A stretch of 64,000 bases of DNA from an uncultured Bacteroidales bacterium. Its GTDB lineage: Bacteria > Bacteroidota > Bacteroidia > Bacteroidales > Bacteroidaceae. The notes below the pieces were generated by a model. The model ran no database searches, had not been told where the DNA came from, and saw only the letters and a program-made list of their open reading frames with translations. The position numbers and the translations under genes are program-made. The stretch is taken from NCBI GenBank assembly GCA_902800305.1, contig CADCDP010000028.1, positions 50,696 through 114,695 of the forward strand, written 5' to 3'. Positions 8,148-17,300 of this stretch are shown piece after piece. Within the stretch, counting starts at the first letter, position 1. Each line of letters begins with the position of its first letter.

Positions 8148-8505
8148 CCGCACCCGCTGGCTGGGACAGACCCTCCGACAAACCGACCGTGAGTTCGTCC
8201 AGTTCCAGTGCATGCTCTTCGGTTGGCGAGCCGCCTTCCGCATCCTGCGCACCTACATCCGCCTGCACCACCTCAACACCCTCCGGCTCATCATCTACCG
8301 CTGGGCACCGCCCGAGGACGGCAACAACACCGAGTCCTATCTGGCCACAGTGAGCGAACGTGCACAAATACACCCGAACCGCACCCTCTCCTTCGACGAC
8401 GAAACCAGCATGGTCGCCATCGTATGCGCCATGGCATGGGTGGAGAGCCACCTCAGCGACATCGACGTGGGACTGGTCAAACGCGCCTACCTGCTCGCAT
8501 TCTGA
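8098..8505 (+). CDS. Structural protein P5-like putative muramidase/amidase
   Basis: This 135-aa protein begins with RGERNNNPLNIRRS followed by W.GQ. That is the hallmark of the phage structural protein P5 family, which is related to peptidoglycan-degrading enzymes of phages and is common in Bacteroidales. YRWAPPEDGNNTESYLATV, further along, is the second conserved block. No signal peptide is seen, as expected for a phage-type lytic protein released by a holin. It lies inside the repressor-controlled module, overlapping the 41-aa ORF. The enzymatic role is inferred from family, not from identified catalytic residues. Confidence 0.7.
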   Translation: MTRGERNNNPLNIRRSDRTRWLGQTLRQTDREFVQFQCMLFGWRAAFRILRTYIRLHHLNTLRLIIYRWAPPEDGNNTESYLATVSERAQIHPNRTLSFDDETSMVAIVCAMAWVESHLSDIDVGLVKRAYLLAF

Positions 8506-8530
8506 GAACCCCTTACAAAAATCTAACACT

Positions 8531-8980
8531 ATGAAAATCACACTGACACGCTACCACCAATCGGCCACGCTCACACGGAGCCACTTCACCGCACAGCTCG
8601 ACACTGACCCCACCGCCCGACTCGTGTGCGAAGCCCGCGAACCCGGCAATCAAGTTCCATCCACCGGGCAATGGACACACATCCCCCACCCTATCCCCAC
8701 GGGCACCCATCGTTGCGCCGTCACCACCTCCGATGTCTCACCCATGACCGTGAAGGTGTGTCAGCGACGGGGCACCTACCGCACCATCATCGGGTTCGAC
8801 CCCATCCGCCAGTGGCGTGCCAACATGATCATCCTCGGACAGGCCGACCCCACGGAACCACCCGAAGAGCGCACCCTCGACCGCCAGCAAGAGACCTTCA
8901 ACGCCTTCACTGCCCTCGTCTATCGCGCCTTTGCCCACGGCGAAACTATTAGCATCGACGTGACAGAAGCGTTTTGTTAA
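8531..8980 (+). CDS. Hypothetical protein, possibly DUF5675-like
   Basis: This 149-aa protein starts at the ATG at 8531, 25 nt after the P5-like gene. The open frame runs further upstream, but it overlaps that gene and looks non-coding there. The pattern LVCEAREP, then IPTGTHRC, then a short beta-rich block ending ANMIILGQAD resembles the outline of DUF5675 proteins, but the match is weak and several usual conserved residues are not evident. No signal peptide or membrane helix. It is probably cotranscribed with its neighbours. I do not assign a function. Confidence 0.6.
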   Translation: MKITLTRYHQSATLTRSHFTAQLDTDPTARLVCEAREPGNQVPSTGQWTHIPHPIPTGTHRCAVTTSDVSPMTVKVCQRRGTYRTIIGFDPIRQWRANMIILGQADPTEPPEERTLDRQQETFNAFTALVYRAFAHGETISIDVTEAFC

Positions 8981-9013
8981 CCTTATTCATTAACCTTTAA
9001 ATCCTTTTGAACT

Positions 9014-9418
9014 ATGGGAATCCAGTACCGTAAAGCGAAAATCACGTTGGGCTTCCTCGAAGAGAAGCCCGAAGTGTACAAACTCCGCCAGCTCACCTTC
9101 CCACAGGTGACCTTCGCACAGCTTGTACTCGAGTGCTCCAACTCGTGCGGCGTCAACACCGCCCAGACCAAGGCCGTCATCGACGCCCTCATCAACCGTC
9201 TCGTTCACTACATGGAGATTGGCCACGGCGTGCGCATGGGCGACTTCGGCTCCTTCAAGCCCATCTTCACCTCGAAAGCCGCCAAGACCCTGGAGGAGTG
9301 CGACGAGAAGACCATCCGCCAGAAGAAAATCAACTTCTACCCCGGCAAAGCCTTCCGCGAAATGCTCTCCGAGCTGAGCGTCACCTCCGCCAGCGAAGAG
9401 CTGGACGTGAAGGAATAG
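9014..9418 (+). CDS. HU-family DNA-binding protein (HU-like, Bacteroidetes type)
   Basis: This 134-aa protein carries an HU/IHF-like fold: TFAQLVLECSNSCGVNTAQTKAVIDALINRL (helices) and VRMGDFGSFKPIF (the beta-arm entry, where HU proteins have a GFG-like turn). An N-terminal extension (MGIQYRKAKITLGFLEEKPEVYKLR) is typical of the Bacteroidetes variant rather than canonical 90-aa HU. It likely bends or coats DNA. It is the last gene of the module, whose DUF4248 + lysozyme-like + HU combination recurs in Bacteroidales. It ends 37 nt before the convergent antiporter gene. Confidence 0.85.
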   Translation: MGIQYRKAKITLGFLEEKPEVYKLRQLTFPQVTFAQLVLECSNSCGVNTAQTKAVIDALINRLVHYMEIGHGVRMGDFGSFKPIFTSKAAKTLEECDEKTIRQKKINFYPGKAFREMLSELSVTSASEELDVKE

Positions 9419-9455
9419 AGTTGGTGCGAAGCGGTTCACCCGCCTCGAAAAAAGC

Positions 9456-10436
9456 CTACAGCCTCCCCCCTATCCACGCGATATACCCCACATATATCGC
9501 CAGCAGCACCGCCCCCTCCCACCGAGAGAGGCGGTGCCCTATATATAAGAACACCCAAAGTAGCACACCCAGCACCAGCATCATCCCATAATCCACCACA
9601 AACGGGCTCCAAGCCCCACCAATCGGCGTGATGGCGCTCGCAAAGCCCACCACACACAAGATGTTAAATGTCACCGAACCAATAATATTCCCCACCGCCA
9701 TGTCTGTCTCACCACGACGCGCCGCAATGACCGACGCAAACAGCTCCGGCAGACTCGTGCCCAACGCCACCACCGTCAAGCCAATCACGCGCTCCATCTC
9801 CTCACGCCCCACGCCCAGCGCCTCACCCGTCACCAAAGCCAAGTTCGATGCACCATCGATGAGCAAGTCGGCACCCCACACCATTCCGGCAATGGACAGC
9901 ACCACCAGCAGCAACGCCCTCCACAGCGGCATCTCCTCCTTCACCTCCCCATCTGTCCCATTCAACCCATCACTCCCATTCCTCCCGCTCTTCCGCTCTC
10001 TCCGAATCTCCCACCAAATGAACCACACCAGCAGAGCCGCCATAGCCACACCCATCCATCGCGTGATGACTCCACAGCTGGCAGCACCCACCAGTATCGC
10101 CATCGACACCAGCATGAACGGCACATCCACACGCAACATGCGCCGCCCCGACGGCAATGGACACACCAGCGACGTCAAACCCAATATCAACCCGATGTTC
10201 GCAATGTTAGAACCCACCACGTTGCCCAATGCCAAACCCGACGACCCACGTATGGCAGACTGCACACTCACCAAAAACTCCGGCATCGACGTGCCGAAAC
10301 CCACCACCGTCATGCCTATCACCATCGCACTCAGACGTGCACGGCGAGCCAATGCCACCGAACCGTCCACCAAGTAGTCGCCACCCTTCACCAGCAACAA
10401 AAAACCTGCCAAAATGTAAAAGATATCTAACAACAT
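9456..10436 (-). CDS. Calcium/sodium antiporter (CaCA family, YrbG type)
   Basis: This 326-aa inner-membrane protein exchanges Ca2+ (or K+) for Na+. It has the two internal alpha-repeats that define the family. The first has GFGTSMPEFLVSV and GNVVGSNIANIG; the second, after a hydrophilic loop rich in E/K/G (about residues 145-170), has ALGTSLPELFASV and GNIIGSVTFNIL. About ten hydrophobic segments are visible. Length is usual for the family. It is a single gene with its own promoter, facing the HU gene. Confidence 0.92.
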   Translation of the reverse strand: MLLDIFYILAGFLLLVKGGDYLVDGSVALARRARLSAMVIGMTVVGFGTSMPEFLVSVQSAIRGSSGLALGNVVGSNIANIGLILGLTSLVCPLPSGRRMLRVDVPFMLVSMAILVGAASCGVITRWMGVAMAALLVWFIWWEIRRERKSGRNGSDGLNGTDGEVKEEMPLWRALLLVVLSIAGMVWGADLLIDGASNLALVTGEALGVGREEMERVIGLTVVALGTSLPELFASVIAARRGETDMAVGNIIGSVTFNILCVVGFASAITPIGGAWSPFVVDYGMMLVLGVLLWVFLYIGHRLSRWEGAVLLAIYVGYIAWIGGRL

Positions 10437-10462
10437 ATACTATAAATTTTCCTATTTTACTG

Positions 10463-10470
10463 CAAAGTTA
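10463..10470 (-). promoter_or_regulatory. -7 element (TAACTTTG) of the antiporter gene
   Basis: TAACTTTG on the minus strand lies 27 nt before the ATG at 10436. A TTTG is present 21 nt upstream (10495-10492). Confidence 0.6.
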
Positions 10471-10524
10471 CACCAAAAACACAAAAAAACACAAAAACAT
10501 GCTGTTTATTTCCTTAAAAAACTT

Positions 10525-10532
10525 TAACTTTG
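10525..10532 (+). promoter_or_regulatory. -7 element (TAACTTTG) of the DUF4842 lipoprotein gene
   Basis: TAACTTTG lies 50 nt upstream of the ATG at 10582. The leader is very A+T-rich (ATATATAATAAAAAGG). The -33 region is poor. Confidence 0.6.
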
Positions 10533-10581
10533 CCGCCGAAATCATCATACATATTATATATATAATAAAAAGGCATTAGCT

Positions 10582-12441
10582 ATGAACATTAAAAAACTAC
10601 TTTCTATGGCTGCTGCGGTAGCTCTGCTGGCAGCTTGTAGCGACTACGACCCAGGACTGTCTGACCAGGTGTCCACCTACACCGCAGAACAGGAAGCCGT
10701 ACTTGACCAGTACGGTGAAAACTTCGTGACCCGCTATGGTGCTATCGACCCCAACCACACTTGGGGATTCGGCAGCATGGAAACTCGCACTGTGGAAGTG
10801 AACCGCAACATGTGGGACAGCGCAGTAAAGGACGAAAACAACCAAATCGTTGACTACACCACTTGGACTAACTATCAAGGCAAGACGATGGTTGTGCCTG
10901 GCTTCCCATCGAAGGTGGAAGGCGACGGACAATACTACATCGAGGAAAATAATGCTGCTGTAGCTTACACCAAGGAGCAGCTCATCCAGAAGGGACAGGA
11001 CAGCTACGTGCCCATCGGCGACGTGACTGACGAAGAGATTCAGTGGGTCTCTGAATGGTTCCGTTCCAATCCGAACCCCCAATCTAAAGTGCCCCACTTC
11101 ACGGAGTTCTACATCATGGACATCTCGCAGGACTACGACCGTGTGGAGTATCCTGACGGAGAAGCCATCAACCGCAATCTGCAAGTGTACAACAACGGTT
11201 CGATAGATGAAAACGGATGGTTTGAAGGAGAAGATTATCCCGACAACGGCACAGACCCCATCACCTTCGGCATGGACTACTTTGCCGTGCAGACCAGCAA
11301 CGGCTCTTGGGAGCACGAGAACAACTTCAACAAGCAGAAGACCAATCCGCTGAATGGTACCAACCCCAACAACTCGACCATCTTCCCCAACCGCTCGCTC
11401 AAGTACTGGTACAGTGGTCACTACGAGTGGCCTAATGGAGTAAAGACATTGGTGTCTAACGGTTACACCACGAACTTCTCTTACCACAACTCTGACAACA
11501 ACACCGACTACACGAGATTTGTGCTTGTTCACCTCCAATTCGACGGTCCTCGCACAGGTCGCCACTACGATGGCTACTACCTCGCCTTCGACTACGAGTA
11601 CAAGAAGCTGCATGCTGCAGAATATGACGAGAATGGTAACCCCAAGAATGGTACTATCAAATACTCTCAGCGGAAGCCAGACGGCTACTACAGCAACTGG
11701 ATTGTGAAAATTGCACCTGCTGATCCTAACTGGGATTGGAAAAAAGATGAACCAGGAGATGAACCAGAGCCAGACCCAACTCAACCAGACCCAGATCCAG
11801 ACCCAATTCCTGTAGTGACTTATACACACCGCATCTTCTGCGAGGACCTCGGCTCTACTTACGACTTCGACTTCAACGACGTTGTGTTTGATGCTTACGT
11901 GAAAGACGGCAACACTTACGTGAAGATTCTTGCTTCCGGTGGTACTCTGCCTATCTACGTAGGTCCTAAGACAGCAGCTGAGTGTACCAACGAGTATGAG
12001 GCTCACCACATCCTCAACCCAGACGTACAGCTCAACAGCAAGAACCTCTACAACCCAATCCTTCGTGGCACTGCATCGAGAATCATTGAAGTGCAGGGCG
12101 TGACGAACATCGCCGACGTGAAGATTTGGGTGGATGGCAACCTGCTGGCTAACGTGAACGATGCAGACAACAACACCATCATAGAGCTTCCATCACAAGT
12201 AGGTGCTTACGGTGGTAGCGGCAACTTGAACGGTCAGACGGCTGGCACACGCGGAGGCAATCCTCCATACAAGCTCTGTGTACCTGTCGGCACAAGATGG
12301 CCAAACGAGCAAGTACAGATTGAAACCGTTTACCCATACTTCCGCTATTGGGTACAGAACGAGAACAGTGTGTACAACTACGGCGGCACGATGGACTGGA
12401 CGAAGACCATCGGCGACCGAAACAAGCTCGTAGGAGAATAA
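10582..12441 (+). CDS. DUF4842 / LruC-type surface lipoprotein
   Basis: This 619-aa protein has a lipoprotein signal (MNIKKLLSMAAAVALLAAC, lipobox LAAC), so it is anchored in the outer membrane, probably exposed. After the signal comes a conserved N-terminal block (YGAIDPNHTWGF, about residues 52-63). A Pro/Asp-rich linker (about 395-412) precedes a C-terminal domain beginning with YDFDFNDVVFDAYV, the signature of the LruC/DUF4842 family. Function is unknown; Bacteroidetes members are often near adhesin or fimbria-like genes. It is followed by a hairpin and then the DUF4421 gene. Confidence 0.85.
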   Translation: MNIKKLLSMAAAVALLAACSDYDPGLSDQVSTYTAEQEAVLDQYGENFVTRYGAIDPNHTWGFGSMETRTVEVNRNMWDSAVKDENNQIVDYTTWTNYQGKTMVVPGFPSKVEGDGQYYIEENNAAVAYTKEQLIQKGQDSYVPIGDVTDEEIQWVSEWFRSNPNPQSKVPHFTEFYIMDISQDYDRVEYPDGEAINRNLQVYNNGSIDENGWFEGEDYPDNGTDPITFGMDYFAVQTSNGSWEHENNFNKQKTNPLNGTNPNNSTIFPNRSLKYWYSGHYEWPNGVKTLVSNGYTTNFSYHNSDNNTDYTRFVLVHLQFDGPRTGRHYDGYYLAFDYEYKKLHAAEYDENGNPKNGTIKYSQRKPDGYYSNWIVKIAPADPNWDWKKDEPGDEPEPDPTQPDPDPDPIPVVTYTHRIFCEDLGSTYDFDFNDVVFDAYVKDGNTYVKILASGGTLPIYVGPKTAAECTNEYEAHHILNPDVQLNSKNLYNPILRGTASRIIEVQGVTNIADVKIWVDGNLLANVNDADNNTIIELPSQVGAYGGSGNLNGQTAGTRGGNPPYKLCVPVGTRWPNEQVQIETVYPYFRYWVQNENSVYNYGGTMDWTKTIGDRNKLVGE

Positions 12442-12497
12442 GGATTTTCTTTCTCATTCATTGTTAATATTCCCTCATACTCCAGTGTGAGGTTAGG

Positions 12498-12528
12498 CGA
12501 CGCGGACTCCGAGGTGGAATCCGCGTCG
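12498..12528 (+). terminator. Hairpin after the DUF4842 gene
   Basis: A 9-bp perfect stem (CGACGCGGA at 12498-12506 with its complement at 12520-12528) is followed by TTGATTT. It may attenuate rather than fully stop transcription into the DUF4421 gene, for which no separate promoter was found. Confidence 0.6.
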
Positions 12529-12556
12529 TTGATTTAAACCCATAAAACAACGCAAC

Positions 12557-13837
12557 ATGAAGAAACTAACCATCCTCCTCACCCTCCTGCTCATCGCCTT
12601 CGCACCTGTCGAGGCTCAGCAGCAGAAGAATAAGACGGAACAGAAGACCGAGAAGAAGGCCGAGAAGAAAACGGAAAAGAATGCTGGCAAGAAGGACTCG
12701 GCAAAGCAAGACAAGAAGAAGGAGTCGGCCAAGAAGGACGACCCCAAGAAGAAGAAGCTTACCCGCAAGGAGCGCATCCAGCAGAAGAAGGAACAGCTCA
12801 AGAAGAAGGCTGCCGAACTGAAGGTGAAGGCAAAAGAGAAGGCCGCCGACCTGAAAGTGAAGGCACAAGAGACTGCCGAAGACCTGAAAGAGAAGGCAGA
12901 GGATGCCAAGGTGAAGGCTGACTCCATCCTCGATGAGCGTAACGCCAAGATTACCACCGATACGCTGTGGGTGGCAAGACCCAAGGAGACGTGGATTTTC
13001 CGCCTCAAGACCGACGGCCTTGGCGAGCAGTTCCACATCCGCGCTACCGATGCCACCAACGGACAAAAGCTTAACTACTTTCTGGCAAATGACCCAAAGA
13101 TTACCGTCGGCTTGATGGCGAACTATAGGGGCATCTCGCTCGCCCTCTCCTTCTCGCCCAGCAAGATTCTGAGCGACATCAGCGACATGGTGTCGGCCAT
13201 CAACTATTACAGCAACACCTTCGGCATTGACCTCACTTACGAGAACATCGATAAATTCCGAGGACGTACCTCCATGATGGGCCGCCGCCGCAAACTGAAC
13301 AACACCGACCTGGAGCGTTTCACCGTCGGCGGCTACTATGTCTTCAACGGCAAGAAGTTCAGCCTCCCCGCTGTCTTCAACAGTACTTGGGAACAGAAGC
13401 GTTCGGCAGGTAGCTTCCTCGTACAGGCCACCTTCGACACAGGACGACTGAAAATTGGCGATGACATCGACCCCGACAACACTTACTCCACCGAACTGAA
13501 CAAGGTGAATATCAACTCTTTCTCCATCGGCGCGGGCTATGGCTACAACCTCGTGGTGGGCAAGCATTGGCTCTTCCACTTGACTGCCCAACCCAGCATC
13601 ATGCTCTGGCACAACTACAAGCTGCGCTACACCGAAGGAGGTAAGGAGGAGACGAAGAAGATGCCTTCGGGTCTGAACGTATTCGCCGTCGGACGCCTCG
13701 GTGCCATCTACTCGTGGGACAAGTACTTCATCGGCACTACCGCCGTCGTCCAGACTTCCAAGGCTGGCAAGGACAGCGAATTTTCCCTCGAAAGCACCAA
13801 CTGGCAAGGCCGCGTCTTCTTCGGACTGAAGTTCTGA
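12557..13837 (+). CDS. DUF4421-type outer-membrane protein with Lys-rich coiled coil
   Basis: This 426-aa exported protein has a signal peptide (residues 1-20, ending VEAQQ). A strikingly repetitive Lys/Glu/Ala segment follows (about 21-130, KTEKKAEKKTEKNAGKK and later KVKAKEKAADLKVKAQETAEDLKEK), predicted as a long helix or coiled coil. The C-terminal 300 residues look like a beta-barrel, ending in aromatic-rich strands (NWQGRVFFGLKF) as outer-membrane proteins do, and resemble DUF4421. The charged helix may span the periplasm. Function unknown. Confidence 0.75.
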   Translation: MKKLTILLTLLLIAFAPVEAQQQKNKTEQKTEKKAEKKTEKNAGKKDSAKQDKKKESAKKDDPKKKKLTRKERIQQKKEQLKKKAAELKVKAKEKAADLKVKAQETAEDLKEKAEDAKVKADSILDERNAKITTDTLWVARPKETWIFRLKTDGLGEQFHIRATDATNGQKLNYFLANDPKITVGLMANYRGISLALSFSPSKILSDISDMVSAINYYSNTFGIDLTYENIDKFRGRTSMMGRRRKLNNTDLERFTVGGYYVFNGKKFSLPAVFNSTWEQKRSAGSFLVQATFDTGRLKIGDDIDPDNTYSTELNKVNINSFSIGAGYGYNLVVGKHWLFHLTAQPSIMLWHNYKLRYTEGGKEETKKMPSGLNVFAVGRLGAIYSWDKYFIGTTAVVQTSKAGKDSEFSLESTNWQGRVFFGLKF

Positions 13838-13878
13838 ACGTTCTCTAAGGAAATCTCTCTAAGGAAAAAGTTTTATAG

Positions 13879-13964
13879 GTCTAAGGAGTTAAGGAGTCAA
13901 GGAGTAGAAAACACTCGGCGTAAACGCCGCCAAAAAAACTCCTTTACTCCTTAACTCCTTAGAC
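13879..13964. repeat. 27-bp inverted repeat made of AAGGAGT units
   Basis: Arms at 13879-13905 and 13938-13964 are complementary over 27 nt with one mismatch. Each arm is itself built from repeats of (T)AAGGAGT, so the structure is both tandem and palindromic. A second short hairpin (GGCG TAAAC CGCC) sits in the loop. It lies between the convergent DUF4421 gene and the 54-aa gene and could stop transcription in both directions. Confidence 0.8.
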
Positions 13965-14050
13965 TTTTAAATCCTTAAACATCTAATCCTTAGCCCCCAA
14001 GCCGCTTACAACAACAAGCCCATCCTCCTAAGAAAGGCAAGCAAGCACAA

Positions 14051-14088
14051 AAAAAGAAGGCAACCCACAGCGAGTTGCCTTCCTTTTT
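14051..14088. terminator. Intrinsic terminator after the 54-aa gene
   Basis: A stem (GAAGGCAAC with GTTGCCTTCC, loop CCACAGCGA) is bordered by A-runs on the left and T-runs on the right, so it can act on both strands. It follows the small minus-strand gene by 38 nt. Confidence 0.75.
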
Positions 14089-14125
14089 TGTTTCTACAAG
14101 TATGTTAGAACTTCCGAAGAACGGT

Positions 14126-14290
14126 TTACCAAAGGTTACCGTATTCGGCTTCTTCACCCTTGGGTGCATCAGGAGCAAGCACTGGCTTTTCTCCGTCAGC
14201 CTTACCATCACCGATGGACAGACAGATCAGAGTCTCTGCCTCCACCTCGTTTGCCTGAAGTTCAGGCTTCACATAATACTTCTTTTCCAT
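14126..14290 (-). CDS. Small 54-aa peptide of unknown function
   Basis: This short gene runs from ATG at 14290 to TAA at 14126-14128. The product begins MEKKYYVKPELQANEVEAE, has a central TLICLSIGDGKADGE and ends in the acidic EEAEYGNLW. Abundant short Bacteroidales peptides share the opening K-Y-x-K-P pattern, with an acidic middle and a small variable C-terminus. None has an established role. It has no signal peptide. It lies 98 nt downstream of the 1289-aa secreted-protein gene and ahead of its own terminator. The single Cys and Gly/Ala-rich tail leave open a secreted or modified peptide, but nothing proves it. Confidence 0.6.
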   Translation of the reverse strand: MEKKYYVKPELQANEVEAETLICLSIGDGKADGEKPVLAPDAPKGEEAEYGNLW

Positions 14291-14322
14291 ATATTCTACT
14301 GTGTTTTTTTCGAGTTAGGGAG

Positions 14323-14370
14323 CGAACACGAACCTTCCGAATCCACACGAATGGGGGAGATTCGTGTTCG
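14323..14370 (-). promoter_or_regulatory. Hairpin between the 1289-aa gene and the 54-aa gene
   Basis: A 10-bp perfect inverted repeat (CGAACACGAA at 14323-14332 and its complement at 14361-14370) has a 28-nt loop. The minus-strand arm is followed, after 12 nt, by an A-run rather than T-run, so it looks more like an mRNA-stabilising or attenuating hairpin than a terminator. The 14-mer ACGAACACGAATCT on the minus strand here also occurs on the plus strand at about 27132-27145. Confidence 0.5.
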
Positions 14371-14388
14371 TCTTACTTTTTTACAGTC

Positions 14389-17300
14389 TTACTTCACATA
14401 CACTTTCAAGGTCTTGCCGTCGGCAGTCTTCACGATGTTCACACCCTTCTGGAGTGAGTTCACCTTAGCACCAGCTGCGTTGTAGATGCCTTTCACACCA
14501 GCAGAAGTGAGCGATGCGATGCCAGAGATAGCGGTAGCCTCGTCACCTGGGAAGAAGATAGCCTTCACCTCAGACTCTTCTGCCAACTGGAGATATGCCT
14601 TGCCAGCAGGAACAGTAACAGCACCTTCGCTTTCTACCTGATAGAATGCCACCTGACCGTCGTGATCCTGGAGCACGTAAGTACCAGCAGGAGCAACAGT
14701 CTCAGCGTAAACACCAGTGAGGAGACCAGCTTCATAAGATGTAGTGTTGGCAGTACCATAATTAGCGAGATTGGCTGTGCAGCCAGCAGTAGCTTCAAGG
14801 ATGTATGGCTTGTTAGCCTCAGGTGTTGTCACTTCTTCAAGAGTCAGCGTTGTGCCGTCAACAACTGCACAAGTATAAGCCTTCACAGCTGCAGGAAGTT
14901 CAGGAACGAATGGGAAGATGCAAGTAGCATACTTCACAGCTTCATCGATGGCGATGGCCACGTTAGCCTCTGATGCCTCAGCTACAGAGAAGTCGGCCTT
15001 ACCTTTATCCTCTGTGTAGAGAGAACCGCCATCCTGACAATCGATGGTAGAGTTAGTAGCAGGATTGACAATGTTGAACACATTATCTTTGTCTGTAGCC
15101 TTGATGATGAAGGCCAGTTTCTTCTCTGCGTCTGTCGTACCCTGAATCTGTGAATCCTTCCAACCAGCAGCACTTCCATTCTGAGTACCATTAGTCAGAT
15201 AAACCTCACCCTCTGGAAGCACGATGCTGATGTAGTAAGCGTTAGGCTGTGTTGCGTCGTTAGCTGACGTGAAGATGAATGCCTGAGCCAGATAATCAGC
15301 TGGAGCATCAGAAGCGTTAAATGCATAACCTGTTGGGTTGTTAGCAGTTACAGTACCGAGCTTAGCCACTACTGCATTGCCCAGCTTAGCGTGACCTTCA
15401 GTAGCAGGCTTGATATAGTAGCGAGTATTAGCCTTAGGAGCGTTGAGCACCTGCATAGCAGCCACGAAAGCCTTGCCTTCAGCGAGCTTTTCAGTCATTG
15501 TGGCCTTAGTGTACCAGCCCTTAGCCTGCAAAGCCATCTTTGCCTGTGCGGGAGTGTAGTCGCCGTACTGAGTAACGAGTGCTTGAACAGCAGCAACAGC
15601 TGCAGCATTATACTGGAATGGCTCAGTGCCTACGTTTGCGGTAGGAACAGTCGTGTTCTGATATACTTCGAGCATCTCAGCGAGAATGTTGTCACATTCG
15701 CCTTCTGCGATTTCTGCTTCAGTAGCAGGACGGAGGTAAGAGAGCTGGAAGTTATCCCAGATGCACCATAAACTACTTTCTTCAAATTTTACACCAATCT
15801 TCAGTTTACCGTTGGTCACAAGAACTTTAGCACCCTCACTCAGGTAGTTACCTGCAGCGAACGATACAGCAGCTGCGAGCATGTCGTTCTCTTCGCCAGT
15901 ACGCACTGGGAATTCAGCAGAACCATTGTTAATACCACTTTCAGCATAAACTGTAGGTAATTTTGTGTCTTCACCTGAGTAGAATGCATTGACCTTCAGC
16001 TCGTAGAGACCATTAGGAATGTCAGTAAGAGTCTGGTACATATTGAAAGCGTTATGGTAAGCCTCACAGAGCCAGTTACCTGTATCAGGTGCACCAAAAA
16101 CAGAAAGACCATCCTTCTGTTTTGGACCTTTCACACCACCTTCTTTCGTCCATGCAGCGACATCGCGGTTGTTGCGGCCGAGGTCGTAGTCCTTAATCAG
16201 GAATGTGACATCCACAGGGTTTGACTCAGTAGCAGTTGCCAACGAAGCAATCATGTCAGCCTCAGAAATGAGCTGCCACTTGGAAGCGTCAGTGTAGTCA
16301 GCATCGAGAGCCAATACTGTGCCCTCTGCTGGTGCGCTGTAGTAAGCGGCATCTGCCACGCTATAGAACATGTAGTCGTCACCTTCCTTGATAATTTCGA
16401 TGTCGTTAGCCGCACCATCCATCCAATTACCATTGAGATAGTAGCTGGAACCACCGTTGCTCACACGAGACTCAAGCGTGTATTTACCGTTTTCGAGGGC
16501 AGCGACAGTGATAGGAGAACCGTGCTGAATGAGCGAAGCCTGAGTACCCCAGTTATTGGCAGGACCAAGATAACGGCCAGTAGAAATATTCTTGAAATAA
16601 TATACACCACCTTCAATTGTAGCCCACTTAGCTTTACGAGCAGCTTCCTTAGCGGCCTTCTCGTAAGCGGCAATCGATGCTTCGGAAGCAGCGATGGCAC
16701 TGTTCAGGTCAGCGATGATGTTGCCCAATACTGCGGGGTCGGTCACGCTCGAAGCATCCTTACCATTGTTGATGGCAGCAGTGAGGTTTGCCTTCACAGT
16801 TTCGTCTTGATCCTTGTCCACAAGACCTTCGGCTGTGGCCACCAGGCTGTTAATCTCAGCATAGAGTGCTGGGAGGTTGGTCTTCTCGAACTTCACGTTC
16901 TTGAATGAAAGCCAATGTACATTGTTGTCAGCAGCCACGTTAAACTGAATCTTCAAGATACCATCAGAACCAACTGTACAGAAAGTTTGATATTCAGCAA
17001 GGTTGAATCTGTCAACAGTTGTTCCCTCGGTTACGTCAACAGCTGTACCACTATTGGCGGAAAGTGTAACGCCCGTTGCAGCAGCAGCAGCTACATTGTC
17101 CATCACACGAACACGTACCCAAGCAGAAACGGCATAAGAACCAGGTTCAACACCTTCCATCGTAGCTGTAAGTGTCCTTTCAGCAAGAGAACCTTTTGAA
17201 TCTGCAAAATACTCGAAGAATGGAACACGGAAGTTCGTGCCGTCATTGTTACCCTCTACCGACCATGTGTTGATGTAGTAAGGAGCATTCACGAAGTCTG

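Noticed and set aside
13990..14211. 73-aa minus-strand ORF overlapping the 54-aa peptide gene
   Set aside because: Its translation runs through the terminator and resembles no protein; the KYYVKPEL frame in the same place is protein-like.
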